Of a stretch of DNA of 64,000 nucleotides, positions 23,771-35,375 are shown in pieces (the stretch's first letter is position 1; every line of letters starts with the position of its first letter). Made by a program: the position numbers and the translations under genes. The DNA comes from Saturnia japonica (lineage: Eukaryota; Arthropoda; Insecta; Lepidoptera; Saturniidae), in assembly GCA_033032175.1 (NCBI GenBank), contig CM065322.1, positions 4,836,001-4,900,000 of the forward strand. The letters are read 5' to 3'. Under the pieces are notes generated by a model that worked only from the letters and a program-made list of their open reading frames with translations, was not told the origin of the DNA and searched no databases.

Positions 23771-24490
23771 AGGTCGCGATCTATCTAATTCCCTAATATT
23801 AAGAAAATTCGAGCTAACTAACATATACTCATATGCACGTTCCCCTCCTAATAAGAGTCACTGCAGCGGGCTTGTCACCAAGTCCGTGATCCAGTCGTGT
23901 TCAAATCCCTTCCCCCCGTTTAATTACTGTATTTACACTGGCTAATCCCGAAAGTGTAATAAGCATGCCAATATAGCGGATGTTACACGAATATTTATAT
24001 TATTTATATATTATTAATATTTATTCTTAATACAGACGATGTAAAAATATATATCGGGGTAAAAATATATTATATATACATTATCATCTAAAAAAAATTA
24101 TGCAGTACAATATTTTAATTAAATTTGACCCTAATTATAGGCAACGACGGCATGCACATTAAATCCTATTACATTAAATATTAATCTTTAATAATTTAGA
24201 GATATAAACAGCTATAAAAACAATCACAAGCAAATATAAATAATGTTTAAAGTAACATAATAATTTTGTTCTCGTCTCACCAACAAGAATATGATCTCCT
24301 AATTTTAATAACGTTATCATATAAGATATCGACCTCATTTGTATTACTCTTGGAAGCAACGTTGTAATGTCTCATGAGAATATTTAATGGTGAAAAGTAA
24401 CCCAGATTTGTACGCGATCGTTTCTCAAAAAAATAGTTCTACGGTCAAAATGACACAACTTCCGTTATATGACTTTTTTATAGTCAAACC
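23771..24490. other. AT-rich non-coding DNA
   Basis: No gene, RNA or matched repeat. Confidence 0.4.
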
Positions 24491-24499
24491 ATGTTGAAA

Positions 24500-24835
24500 T
24501 AACTTGTTCGACTTCGTTCGAATACACTCGACCACAATCGTAAAAACCCATATAAATACGACCGACAGCCACGGCAGAAGGCTCTTTACCGATCCCGATA
24601 ACAAAGTCGAGGAAATAAACGCGTATAATTCCACCGTCTCCCTAAACAGAGCGTGTCCACCACCGCGAAACCACCGTTCTCTCCGCAGGGGACGGGCGGC
24701 TAATTTCGCTCCCGCACACCCGATACGTGCACCCTCTCTTGCGGCAACTCAAGCCTAGGTCCGTTCCCTCGGTGTGGAGCCCTTGAGTCTGACAACCGCT
24801 CGCGCGATACATGTGACACTGCACTTGCAATCACT
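24500..24835. promoter_or_regulatory. CpG-rich patch with a TATA-like box
   Basis: A locally GC- and CpG-rich block in AT-rich DNA, without repeat matches. A TATA-like CCATATAAATACG sits at about 24549-24561 on the plus strand. The plus frame 24504-24758 (84 codons, Arg/Pro/Ala-rich at its end, e.g. NHRSLRRGRAAN) has no family resemblance, and the minus frame 24642-24830 overlaps it. Either a regulatory block or part of an exon; I cannot decide. Confidence 0.3.
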
Positions 24836-25524
24836 AGCTACCCACAGACATATCATTACACGCTATGTTCGTACATACATGCAAACCACACAGGTACATG
24901 GGTTCTGTAAGGAAGCTTTGTATTTCTTTTTTTACAATAGTTAGTTTCGAGACTCAAAATTTCCGAGGATGTTCAAATTTTTTGTTTTTACCACTTCATC
25001 TATATTTAAAATGAATGTAACGATATATTTTCCCGAGTAGATACTAATACCGATTATTATGGTGAATAATAACTCCTTACACATTTTTACCCGACAGGCG
25101 AAGTTACCCTTTTTCGGGTGATTTTATAGGTCTCTATTAAGCACAAAACTGCCGATAATCTTTTTTAATGCTAAGTAGGTATTTAATATTTAATTTTTAA
25201 TAGAAATACAGCCTAAAAGGAGTACTATGTCTGTATCATGGTGAGTATTCTGAAGAGTTGTTCAACCTAATTACCACTTCTCCCTTACATAATAGAAACA
25301 TACGCGCCGGGCTCTGAGGCTTTACGGTATCCTTCATCTTAACACGAACAAACAAGTTTGATACGTCTTATTTTTGACGTACTGTAACGCTGTTGAACTA
25401 CCACTCGACGTGTGTGTCCCTTCTTTCTTAAAATATGGAGTCTTTCAAGTATAGCATAAAGAGACATTTCAGCAGGATGGATTGCAGATCCTACGGTAGT
25501 CGCCGACGTTACTAGATTACACTG

Positions 25525-25660
25525 TGGTCACCATCAGGTACAGTGTAGTCATTTTGCCGTGCTACGTAAAAAGGGAGCATAAAGGCTGGCAACCCGCTAG
25601 TGGTACCTTTTTTGCTACAAGTGTTTATAGGCCGTGCGCTTGTTTGGTAACCTTAGTTGT
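25525..25660. repeat. Partial family P head (minus) joined to family J part (plus)
   Basis: CACCATCAGGTACAGTGTAG is the reversed P head. GGCTGGCAACCCGCTAGTGG and CCGTGCGCTTGTTTGG match the J copy at 44245-44305. Confidence 0.45.
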
Positions 25661-26469
25661 AAAAAAAATCTTTTCTGAATTATATAGTTTAGACAATACT
25701 ATCCCGTCAAAAGGTTAATTTTTGCGTATTATTTTATTCTGTTGTTGTCAATCAATAGCATTCGTTTGACGCTAGCATTGTCAATATATGGAATTTTCCT
25801 CTTACATTTATAAATTCCATTAACATTTGAATGGGCCCATTAAACGGACATGAAGCGAGGACGAGCCGATATACTCGTCGCTTTTAATTTTATATGCTAT
25901 GTGTTAGTTATATTAACATTTGAAATTAAGGACGAAGCTGTGATAACCTTTGTATTCGACATAAATATATGTACATAAATTCTAATATCAGTTACTATAA
26001 TCAAAACAAATTTTTGATCATTAAACTTTAATGTGTGTATGTATTGTAAGTAAATTCGATGATCATATTACATAGCCCAAAGACCTTGAAAGTATGCATT
26101 CGAGTTGCTTTTACACTACAAATGAGTGCTGAGGAAGGATTGTTGAAAATCCTAAGGTGGCGAAAAGGGGACGAAAGTTTGTATGTAAGATAGATGTATG
26201 AAAATTAGTATTTACCTATTCAGTAAGAAATAAAAAAAGATGGAGCATAACACATAACTCGACTATGACGCGAGCAAAGCTGTGGGAAAAGTACTAGTAT
26301 ATTATTGTACATTATACACAATATGAAACCGAGATAAGTATGGAGATAGAGGTACGAGTTAAAAGTTGGAGGTTCTAACTAAAACGCCTTAATCTACACG
26401 AAGTAAAATTATTTTCGTCCTTAATTTTTTTTACTCCTTTAATTATTTTTACTCAAACTAAATACCTTA

Positions 26470-26605
26470 CGTATTGTTGGGTCCCTGTTGTGAGTAGGGT
26501 TTCCAAAGCTCTTTGGGGTAGTCGCTAGTGACACCTATGGTTTTACAAGCGTCCATAGGCCAGGGTAGGATGTTTACTATCTCATTTTTTTTTTAATGCT
26601 GTATT
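26470..26605 (+). repeat. Family J repeat fragment
   Basis: GAGTAGGGTTTCCAAAGCTC, TTTGGGGTAGTCG and GTGACACCTATGG follow the same order as 44180-44260. Confidence 0.5.
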
Positions 26606-27094
26606 TCACACAGCCGAAGCAAGAGGAATTTCTTAGTAATGTAAGTCAGTCACCAAATTACAATTAAGTTTTAGATACAGAAAAGAGAAACATATTATTC
26701 CTAATACGTACAAATTGCAGCTCTCTCTTAAAAGATTACGTTAACACTTCCCCTTCGCTCACTTAACATTTTTAACTTAACATTGTTCCCGCTTCGTGCA
26801 TTTTTCTTCTTTTTTTCTCCTCAAGGGCGTTTTAAGGAACGCTACAAAACCTAATAACGCGGGGTAATTTTTCAATTGGTCGTGTTAACTCGGCTCCCAC
26901 CTTGGTATGGATGGTATTATGTAAGATGTTACTATTAGAGTTTAAGTTTTTATTAATCATTATTGTTGGAATATAGACACTATTTGTCTTATTGTTTTTT
27001 CATTATGATACTTGTGTAATGTAAGGTTAAAATTTTACTTAGGCATCACTGTTATAGATTATTATCCCAAATCATCTTCCAGTCCTATGATCTG

Positions 27095-27540
27095 CCCCCT
27101 GATTACGTATTTCGTAAGAGCAAAACGATACCAATTATCACTATTGATTTGCTTCTAAATCGCAATTTCGTATTATATAATGTTAGCATAAATGTACGCA
27201 GCCCAGTAGTTTTCTATTTTGCTGTTTGAAAACACTATTGTATATTTGTCATTTGCATTGTAAATCATTATCTATTTCCTTTTTAATTTGTCAAATAATC
27301 ATTCAGTATTCATAAAAATATACAATACATATTATTCATCATATAATTATTTCATGTCAAATGTCATTCAATTCACGCACTGCCTCTTTATTCCCTAGCC
27401 TAGCTAATCGCTTAGTAACTAATAACTTATTGTTTTCTAATATGTAACACATAAAATGTACCAAACACAACTTGATTTTGCCATTTCGAAGCAAATATTT
27501 AGCGGTTTTGATATCACTTTGCTATTACGAAATAAGGGAG
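27095..27540. mobile_element. Foldback MITE (family G), split by about 250 bp
   Basis: The left half (27095-27185, CCCCCTGATTACGTATTTCG) and right half (27446-27540, ACAACTTGATTTTGCCATTT to GCTATTACGAAATAAGGG) correspond to the complete copy 14880-15063. The 27186-27445 stretch between them is AT-rich and absent from that copy, so it looks like a later insertion. The frames at 27437-27755 are by-products. Confidence 0.6.
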
Positions 27541-29900
27541 CCGCACCGCGCCGGTCTGAAGAATGTTTTATCGCTAATAGGCACTCGATGCATTCCAACT
27601 TAGTCCTCGGGAGTGACAACTTATTAGTAGTTAACTTCATTGAGAGCTGTGATCCTATTTTACATTATTTATTTATTTTTAAATCTAGTGCGACAAAAGT
27701 ACAGTGCCGTTCCAAAAAAAAGATGACCGCCGAGAGATCAATCCATCGCCAATAGTACCTATAAAAACCATCATGACAAACTAAGATCATGCCAAAAAAT
27801 TGCTTTATGTAGTTTCCATTGACTAACAAGTTCTGCCTTCATCTCGAAATGTAAAAATGAACTCTTCAATTTATTTCGTTTATTTAGAAAAAAAATTAGG
27901 ATATTTTCGTAATTTAACATAAAAAAAATATTTTAGCTAGTTAAGTCATGCCATACAGGACGACTAAGCAACATTAAATAAAAAAAAGTCACCTGAATCG
28001 TTTAATATATAATAATATCCTTAAAGTGCACAATACCATCCATTAGTCAAACATCAGCATGCAATTTTACTCCCTAGTACCTAATATAGGTATTTTGTAC
28101 AACATTGAATTGCGTAAAAGTCTGCAATTTAACAGTTCAAATTCGAATATAAATTGACAAGGAAATAAAAATAAAATAAAAAATATGACGTTTTCTATGT
28201 GTATACATATCGTAATACTATAGTATATTATATATTATGATTTTATAGCTATAATATCACAAAATATTATTAGATAGTATATTTTTTTATTAATGAAATC
28301 ATTAGTTGTTGATAAAATAATAATCACTTTCCGAAAACATAATGACAAATTGTCACACATAGGTACGACTGAGTATATCTCAGTAGGTATATTAATTATA
28401 GGCTATTTATTGTTATAAAATACATAATATCTGGGCGACTGCGCTTTGCTCGATGTCTCACAAAAACACTTATCTCGATTAACTTAGAAAATAAAACATT
28501 AACTAACGTTGACGTCATTTTCGAGAAACCAATTACATAAATATGCTTATACAAAAACAAAAACAAATTATCTGGCTGTTTCTAATAGTTAATATGTATA
28601 TTGTTCATAATTTTTTATTAAACATTATTCCCAAATATAGTGTATTTGAAACCACAAAATATTTACGATCAAAACTATTATTTGAGTGATGATTATTTAC
28701 ATAAAAATCTCCTCTACATTCTACTTTGAACAAGGTCTAAGAAATACATAACATGTTTAAAATAAATATTACTTTTAACTATATTTCTTTTTGGATAAAT
28801 ATTTAGAAATTGTGTAAGTCTCGAAAATGTGCGTGTCAATGACGTGTTGACAGGCGGGAAAAATGTTGACCCGCGATTGCACACCCCGACGAACCCGTCC
28901 ACACTACCACAGAGGTAGGAAGCAACTTACTACAAAGCTCTGTATAGTTTTTTTAGCGAACTTCTGTTGTTACAATTTGTTTTATGTTACTGTGGTGGTA
29001 TCTCAAAATAGTTCTGTCAAATAACACAAGTGTAGTGAAGGGAAACGAAGGTGTCTAACATAATAGCTTTTTGGTTTAACGTGATAAAGCTCATCGAGGG
29101 ATTTATTGAGACTGTCTTTATTTCAAGAATACATTACATTACATACATTTGAGTGCTTTATATTAAGAAAAAATCCCTACATTACAATGACAAATTTCTT
29201 TTAAAAAAAATGTTTTTGTTGACAAAAAAGGTGCAAAGTTGCAAGAAGCAGTATAATAAAATTATTACATAAACATAAAAGAAAAAGGAAATAGAAAAAT
29301 TAACCGCTTATTTACCACACATACAACAACCACGAAATTACAAATTAAATTTAAAAAACGATAAATTTATATTAAGTCAATTTATTAATTTACACTACTA
29401 CAAATTAAAACTAATAAAACCATTTTCTTTTTTACGGGATTGAAAATATTCGTCTACGGTAAATTCAATATTCTCGTTGGTTAAGTTCGTTAATTTTAAT
29501 TAGGTAAATTGAAACAGATGCTTAAATTACGTTACTATAGTAACATGTTATGGTAGTATTTAGGTAATAATAAAGTAAAATTTGTGGCGTGTCTAAACAT
29601 TTCTTCAGCTTACCGGCCACCCCACGGCCGCGCTGTAACAAGAGCAATCTTGTGGGTGACTTCGAAATTAAATAGAAAAAAAATTTTGCTAAGTCGAAAA
29701 GAAAAAGTTCCCCATTTAAAACATGACTATTGCATTAACTTTCCCACACGCTTTGAATACTACAATAGTATTATTTATTATTGCAAAGATTATATTTTTA
29801 ACAATCTGTTTGTGATATTTTAAATGGCTTGTGTAAAATATTTTCTTCAATACTTATTACTAAACTTCTCTAGCTCTGACTTTAATTTAATAAAATAGTA
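27541..29900. other. AT-rich non-coding DNA
   Basis: No exon, RNA gene or matched repeat. The minus frame at 28714-28902 has no resemblance to anything I know. Confidence 0.4.
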
Positions 29901-29937
29901 GCACGTCACTGTACTGTACCTGATGGTAAGTCAGTAT

Positions 29938-30208
29938 CTATATATTAATACGTGAAGCAAAAGCTTTCGGTACCATTTTAAGCGTATTGCGTGCACGGAA
30001 GACTGAGATTTGGTATGGTTAAAGTTTATATGGAGAAGGAGTACAGAAAGCTAAAATTTATCTATAATATCTGTTACTAATATAATAAATTAATACTGCC
30101 AATCCTAAACCGACCATTGCCATTGAACTTAGACCTCTCAAAATATTGTTATTGTCACTCAACGAAAAGTGACAGCAAGTGATGTATTTAGATAATACTC
30201 ATTGTTTC
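29938..30208 (-). repeat. Family A repeat, truncated, abutting a family B element
   Basis: TATATTAATACGTGAAGCAA to AAGTGACAGCAAGTGATGTA and CTCATTGTTTCAG. It stops where the family B sequence begins (about 30214), so the last part of family A is missing. Confidence 0.7.
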
Positions 30209-30213
30209 AGTTG

Positions 30214-30550
30214 TTTCTGTGTCTGTTTGTATTGTCAAAATAACAGCTTTTTAGTAAATGCATATGAAACATACATACATACATATATATATACGATATC
30301 TAATAACAAAAAAAAAATATTAATTTTATTTTAGAAAAAGAGTTATGGTTCCGCGCAAATAAAAAACCAGGTCATGGTGAATCAATTCGGGCGCTTACAC
30401 TGAGTAAACCGTAAGAGATATATCAAATTAATGTACCACATAATTGTAGACATTAAAAAATCAGTAAGTACCTTTTACGGCTCACTCACAATAAGCATTT
30501 TTATCTTTAAAATAACCGGGAGCGTGGTCAGTACGTTTGCGCGTGTGCCC
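30214..30550 (+). mobile_element. Helitron-like family B copy, both ends cut
   Basis: Blocks GTCAAAATAACAGCTTTTTA, GGTCATGGTGAATCAATTCG, CAATAAGCATTTTTATCTTT and AATAACCGGGAGCG in order. It lacks the TCTATA start and the CTAG end, and also the TCTCCGAAAC block. Confidence 0.65.
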
Positions 30551-31470
30551 GATAAACTAGTAACTAATATAAATAATACCTTTCGTTCAAAACATTCACA
30601 TTCCAATATCGTACATATACTAAGCGTGTCGACTCAATACACAGTGGTCCAATCTCCACTATCAAAAGAACTAGTACAATCTTAGAGAATCACTGTTTAT
30701 ATTTAGATCAGTATAATTGGCCTTCTAACGAGGAAAATAAACCATTATGTGAATGAACTCGTCACTAGTTCAGACAGGAGCCGTGGTATGCAACTGTTCG
30801 AGACTGCACTACGCCTACCAATCTAACACACCGTTTGATAAGTTTTGATACTTATATTAATTTTGACTTAGGTATATTTAGTTGGAGTTTAGCTTAATTG
30901 TCTCTGTAACTAAAGGTACATTTATAAGCTTCACACCAACTGCGAGAATTGACGATTGTCCGACTAATTGTAATGGTTTATCTATTTATTAAACATTTTT
31001 GAATCGCAAAAATATGTAGTCTCGTAATTATACATGACATATTTTTAAATTAATTCACACTTGCTTCACTACTAATTATTCACTACTAAATAAAGAGTTC
31101 ATGAAATACCCAGATTATTTGTGACAAAAATGAAATCGGCTTATCTTCAAAGTGACGAAGAGTTATGTTAGGTAAAAAAACTTATATCATACATGCGACA
31201 TGAATACGATTGTTTCCAATAAATTATGTATTAACCATTAAAATATATATAATTTTGTAAAAATTTATTTGACAAGCAAACAATGCAGAAATACAAACTA
31301 TTTTAGAGACATCTATACAAATAAATAAAATTGTATTTCGTTTATAAAACAAATCCTTACACACGTCGTATAAAATTAAACGATACCCAGTACAAAATCG
31401 TGACAGCGCCATCTCTTATCAATACAAAAAGTAACAATGAAAATATTTAATTTATTGATATATCAAGTAA
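30551..31470. other. AT-rich non-coding DNA
   Basis: No gene or matched repeat seen. Confidence 0.4.
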
Positions 31471-31996
31471 TCTATACAATAAAATAAAATTGAAGTGTCT
31501 GTTCGTAATGTCAAAACAACATTCTTTAAAAAAAGGTGGTTGAAAGTATATACGATACTTAAACAAAAAAAAAACAATCTTAAAATTTTTGTCTGTACGT
31601 CTGTCTGTTTGTTCCGGGTAATCTCCGAAACTGTGGGGCCGATTTTGACACGACTTTCACTGATAAATAGCTGATGTTATAGAGAGTAACTTAGGCTACT
31701 TTTATTTTATAAAAATAATTAGGGTTCCGCACAAATAAAAATAAACTGGTCATGGTGAATCAATTTGGGCGCTTAAATTGCTTACGCTGAGTAAACCATA
31801 AGAGATATAGCAAATTAATGTACTACTCAACTGTAAACATTAAAAAGACATACAAAAATGTTAGAGAGACTATATGTCTATCTTTTAAGCAACACCCACA
31901 ATAAGCACTTTTGTCTTTAAAATAGCCGGGAGCGGGAGGGTAAAATTCGCGCGGGCATTCTGTAGTCCTCGTGAGCGAAGCCTCGGGCACAGCTAG
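31471..31996 (+). mobile_element. Helitron-like non-autonomous element (family B), complete
   Basis: Begins A/TCTATACAATAAAATAAAA and ends GCCTCGGGCACAGCTAG/T, so it sits between A and T as Helitrons do and has the TC start and CTAG end. There are no terminal inverted repeats and no target duplication. 526 bp, no coding sequence. A CG-rich GAGCGAAGCCTCGGGC just before the end could form the 3' hairpin. It is the reference copy for 12403-12878, 30214-30550, 59057-59577 and 61595-61886. Confidence 0.75.
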
Positions 31997-32295
31997 TAAT
32001 AAATAAATGTTGTTTTTAAGGCTAGATCAATTAAAATCAGTATTTTGCATAGATGTTATTTGTCATTTACCAGAACCTCTTTTATATTTAAAGTTTTTTG
32101 TAGTAGAGCTATAAATGTTCTATAATTAATATGAAGCCATATATAATGCACTTTCTAACAAATAAATTAAAAAATGTATTTTAAATGTAATAAGATTTGT
32201 TGCTTAAAAATTACACAGAATTTATGAAAAAATAATTCCCTTGACAAAGTATCAAAACGAATATATCGCTGCGCGTCTCGGATCAAATTCAAAAG

Positions 32296-32470
32296 TCACG
32301 TAGAGGCGCGGTCGTCACCGCACGTACACCAATCATCTGAATCGTGCCCGTGACCATACGACCGTCCCTTTCCGTCTTCAGGTGTTCCCGTATCTCCCAC
32401 CCTTTTCCGACGAGACGAATCCGTCGGGAAATCTGAATAGTATGGCGGAGAATTAGGTGCTTTGACATCA
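32296..32470 (-). CDS. Candidate host exon, function not recognised
   Basis: A GC-rich block in AT-rich surroundings with a coding-like frame on the minus strand. After an acceptor-like site (CAACGCCTTATACAG at 32471-32485) the frame reads DVKAPNSPPYYSDFPTDSSR, then a basic RKRVGDTGTPEDGKGRSYG and GHDSDDWCTC, ending at TGA 32296. This reading is polar, rich in Ser, Asp, Gly and Arg, and looks more like protein than the overlapping ATG frame (32289-32471). Either it is a last exon of 58 codons, or a donor (for example at GATTG/GTGTACG near 32335) ends it earlier. No AATAAA was seen close downstream. No domain is recognised. Confidence 0.35.
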
Positions 32471-32819
32471 CTGTATAAGGCGTTGATAGATTTTCTTCTA
32501 TCCCACCATGTTACGAGACATATTGAGTTGAACGAACAAAACTTATGTATTTTGCTTTTATTTCATGTTTTATCTTTTTCAACATGTACCTACTTAACTT
32601 ACAGTTTTGATTATGTATCGAATTTATTTGATATTACTCTCTGTTCAAAATTCGATTGATACCTACGTTAAATTCGTTCGAAAAATTTACCAAATAACAG
32701 TAAAGATAGAGGAGAATGGAAGTAGTTTAAATACGTAAATTTGGTTAAAAAATTACATTATAGAAATTTCCAGAAATATTATTGATATTTTGATGAGATT
32801 CTTGGCATTATATGAGTCA

Positions 32820-33092
32820 TCTATACCAATATTATAAAGAGGAATGATTCGTTTTTTTGTTTGTAATGGATAAACTCAAAAACTACTGGACCGATTGCAA
32901 AAATTCGTTCACAAATATATAAAGCTACAGTGTCAGCCAGTAACATAGGCTATATTATAATTTGAAAAATTAATTTATTCCTCTTTAAAATGTCGATAGT
33001 TTTACACAAAGTCTAAAAATTTGCCTACACGGGTGCGTTGGCGATGTTTGTTGTAAAAAATTAACAAGGGTGCAACCGTGGGGCACAGCTAG
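32820..33092 (+). mobile_element. Helitron-like non-autonomous element (family C)
   Basis: Starts A/TCTATACCAATATTATAAA and ends CGTGGGGCACAGCTAG/T. The body has AACTCAAAAACTACTGGACC and GTCGATAGTTTTACACAAAG. The same body is at 34058-34314. 273 bp, no coding. Confidence 0.7.
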
Positions 33093-33788
33093 TCATATAA
33101 TATACCCACACTTAAGAAAGATTAGGTAATTTTTTTGAACCCCAGTCAAACGACACTGTCGAAAAATCCCATCTATGTGTGTTTTCTGACAAAATTCTTA
33201 ATGGTAACATTTTGTTAAGGATAAAAAAAGAATTTTAAGTGTTTTGCCTTATTGATATTTTATATTACACTTAATAAACTATATCGTGCCGTCTAGATCT
33301 AAGTATAATAAAAATTAACCGCAAGTGACAAGTGAAAGTTCATTTTAAAAGAAGTTAATGTGGTCTTCGGACAGAAATATTTTGTATCGAACGAATATTT
33401 CGTCATTTAAACTAGGTACCATTAAATTTCATAGAGACGAAAGATTTTTGAGAACTTAATGAAGTTTCCTGTTGTGCGACTATTACTGTGTTGTTACTTC
33501 TGTGTATGACTAATAACATTAGTACATATTTTATAAAATAATATGTCAAGGACAACAAAGTGTGGGTAAAATAGTTGTTTGACCTATGACCTATATGTAA
33601 TAGTAAATATATAAAACTAGATGTGCCCACGGCTTCACTTGCATGGGCTACATAATTATTGTTTATCAAGATATCGTAATAAGTTTTCTCTTTAATAAAA
33701 ACCAAGCATTTAAGGAGGAAAACAAACAAAATCAAAATCAATCCTGTTGTGTATGCGTGATGCGCTTACTACGGCAATCCTCGATCAT

Positions 33789-33953
33789 TCTATTTATATA
33801 GATAAAGGAATGTTTCTTTGTTTGTTTGTCCCTTATGCGTTCCTAAACCATTGATCCGATTTGCGATGAAACTCTGACGAGTCGTTAAGCATACAATACG
33901 TTAATATCGTTTCATTTAAAGACAACAGGAGCAAAGACGCAGGCAGAAACTAG
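33789..33953 (+). mobile_element. Short Helitron-like element
   Basis: Starts TCTATTTATATAGATAAAGG, contains AACCATTGATCCGATTTGCG and ends GCAGGCAGAAACTAG/T. About 165 bp. The 5' neighbour base is T, not A, so the start is less certain. Confidence 0.45.
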
Positions 33954-34057
33954 TAGCGGCAAATATTAATCATTTTTATTAAAATTCGACTTAAATATTA
34001 TAATTCTACTAATATAAAGTACCTACTGTGAATCTTAGATGTGTTTTAATTTAATTA

Positions 34058-34314
34058 TCTATGTCAATATTATAAAGACGAAAGATTTTAATTTTTGTTT
34101 TTAATGGATAAACTCAAAAACTACTAGACCGATTTTAAAAATTGTTTCACCAATATAAAGCTACAATAACAGCGAGTAACATAGGCTATATGTATTATAA
34201 TTTGAAAATTTTATTTATTCCTCATAAAAATGTCGATAGTTTTACACAAAGTCTAAAAATTAGCCTACACGGGTGCGTTTGGGGGTGTTTGTGTGAAACC
34301 GTGGGCACACCTAC
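34058..34314 (+). mobile_element. Helitron-like family C copy, mutated 3' end
   Basis: Starts A/TCTATGTCAATATTATAAA and shares ATGTCGATAGTTTTACACAA and AGCCTACACGGGTGCGTTTG with 32820-33092. The end reads GGGCACACCTAC instead of GGGCACAGCTAG. Confidence 0.7.
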
Positions 34315-34389
34315 CACTAATATAATTAAATTAATTCTTATACTTGAAAATATAATATAATCCATCACCATAGTCTATTATCTACAAAG

Positions 34390-34545
34390 TGTCATAGGAT
34401 CAACGAGGACGGATAATATACGATCCATTCCTTCGCAACCCTGAACAGAATTCATTCGTGCGTGTTGGTAACGGGACGCTCGCCGAGGCGCCGCGCCGCG
34501 CCTCGCAGCCGACGCGAGGATCAATCTTGGATGTATCACAAGTCA
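34390..34545. promoter_or_regulatory. CpG-rich patch, unassigned
   Basis: A strongly CG-rich core (GCCGAGGCGCCGCGCCGCGC at about 34482-34501) in AT-rich DNA, with no repeat match. The minus frame crossing it (34400-34630) reads CEARRGASASVPLPTRTNE near its middle and resembles no family I know. Possible exon, 5' UTR or CpG island. Confidence 0.3.
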
Positions 34546-34829
34546 CAATGGTTTGTGTCGCAATATTATAAAATTGAGCACAAGGAAATAGGTACTTCAG
34601 ATTGAAACTAGAATTTACCAGCAGCTCCATCTATGAAATTGAATTTCAAATACACTTGAATAGGTTTTTTACAGCATTATTGTACCAAATGTTTGAGGAA
34701 AAGTGTAATGTTAATCTATTTCGCTGCTCGGTTTTTTATCATGAAATAAAAAAACCTGTCAAAATTGTTTACAATATATTAACCTATTAGTAATTATCAA
34801 ACAAAAATATTATTTTAGTTTAATTATAA

Positions 34830-35035
34830 ACAGACAATTTTTAACAAAAAAGAATCCCAACTTCAATGATTCTGAATATTTCCTTGTGTATCTTCGAATT
34901 TGAAGGTTCAATGCCAAAGAAATTAAAATGGGACCACCCTTGACGTATCCCCTATCCAACAAATAAAGGATCATCCAAATCGGTTCATAAATAAAGAAGT
35001 TATAGCTGAAAATCCATAAAAAAAAAGGTATATAA
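34830..35035 (-). repeat. Family K repeat, reverse
   Basis: TTCCTTGTGTATCTTCGAAT, CCAAATCGGTTCATAAATAA and GAAGTTATAGCTGAAAATCC, reverse of 3600-3750. Confidence 0.65.
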
Positions 35036-35097
35036 TCCGTCACGTAGTGCACGCGCAACTCTCGAAACGGGGGGGTATAGCTTCAAAAATCGTGTGC

Positions 35098-35375
35098 ACC
35101 TCTCGATCGTCGTGAATTCGAATCCCTGCAATGAGCCTGAGCTTTCGATGAAGGAAAACGTCGTGATGCATCCATAGCATAGTGGTATGGCTTTGCTAAT
35201 GCTCGCCTGGTTAGCTATCAACTTAAAGTTGAAAATCTGTCGCCAAACATCATTAGGGTGTTCCGGCAGCTGCACTTGAGAGCCAGTCTTCCACTAGGCT
35301 CAATGTGATACCATCTTAGGCCACATCGTCACTTACGATCAGATGAGATTGTGGCCACAACGCTAAACCTTATAC
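35098..35375 (+). mobile_element. SINE-like family I, best copy
   Basis: GTGAATTCGAATCCCTGCAA gives a good pol III B box. The body follows with CCATAGCATAGTGGTATGGC, GTGTTCCGGCAGCTGCACTT, CCAGTCTTCCACTAGGCTC and TCACTTACGATCAGATGAG. The A box region upstream is not convincing, so tRNA origin is inferred from the B box only. Confidence 0.6.

Noticed and set aside
23535..23945. 136-codon plus-strand frame
   Set aside because: It crosses the reversed poly-A-tailed retroposon, so the frame is repeat-derived.
27456..27755. 99-codon plus-strand frame
   Set aside because: Its first part lies in the family G MITE.
33412..33741. 109-codon minus-strand frame
   Set aside because: AT-rich with no motif, and it includes a reversed Helitron-like tail near 33610-33650.
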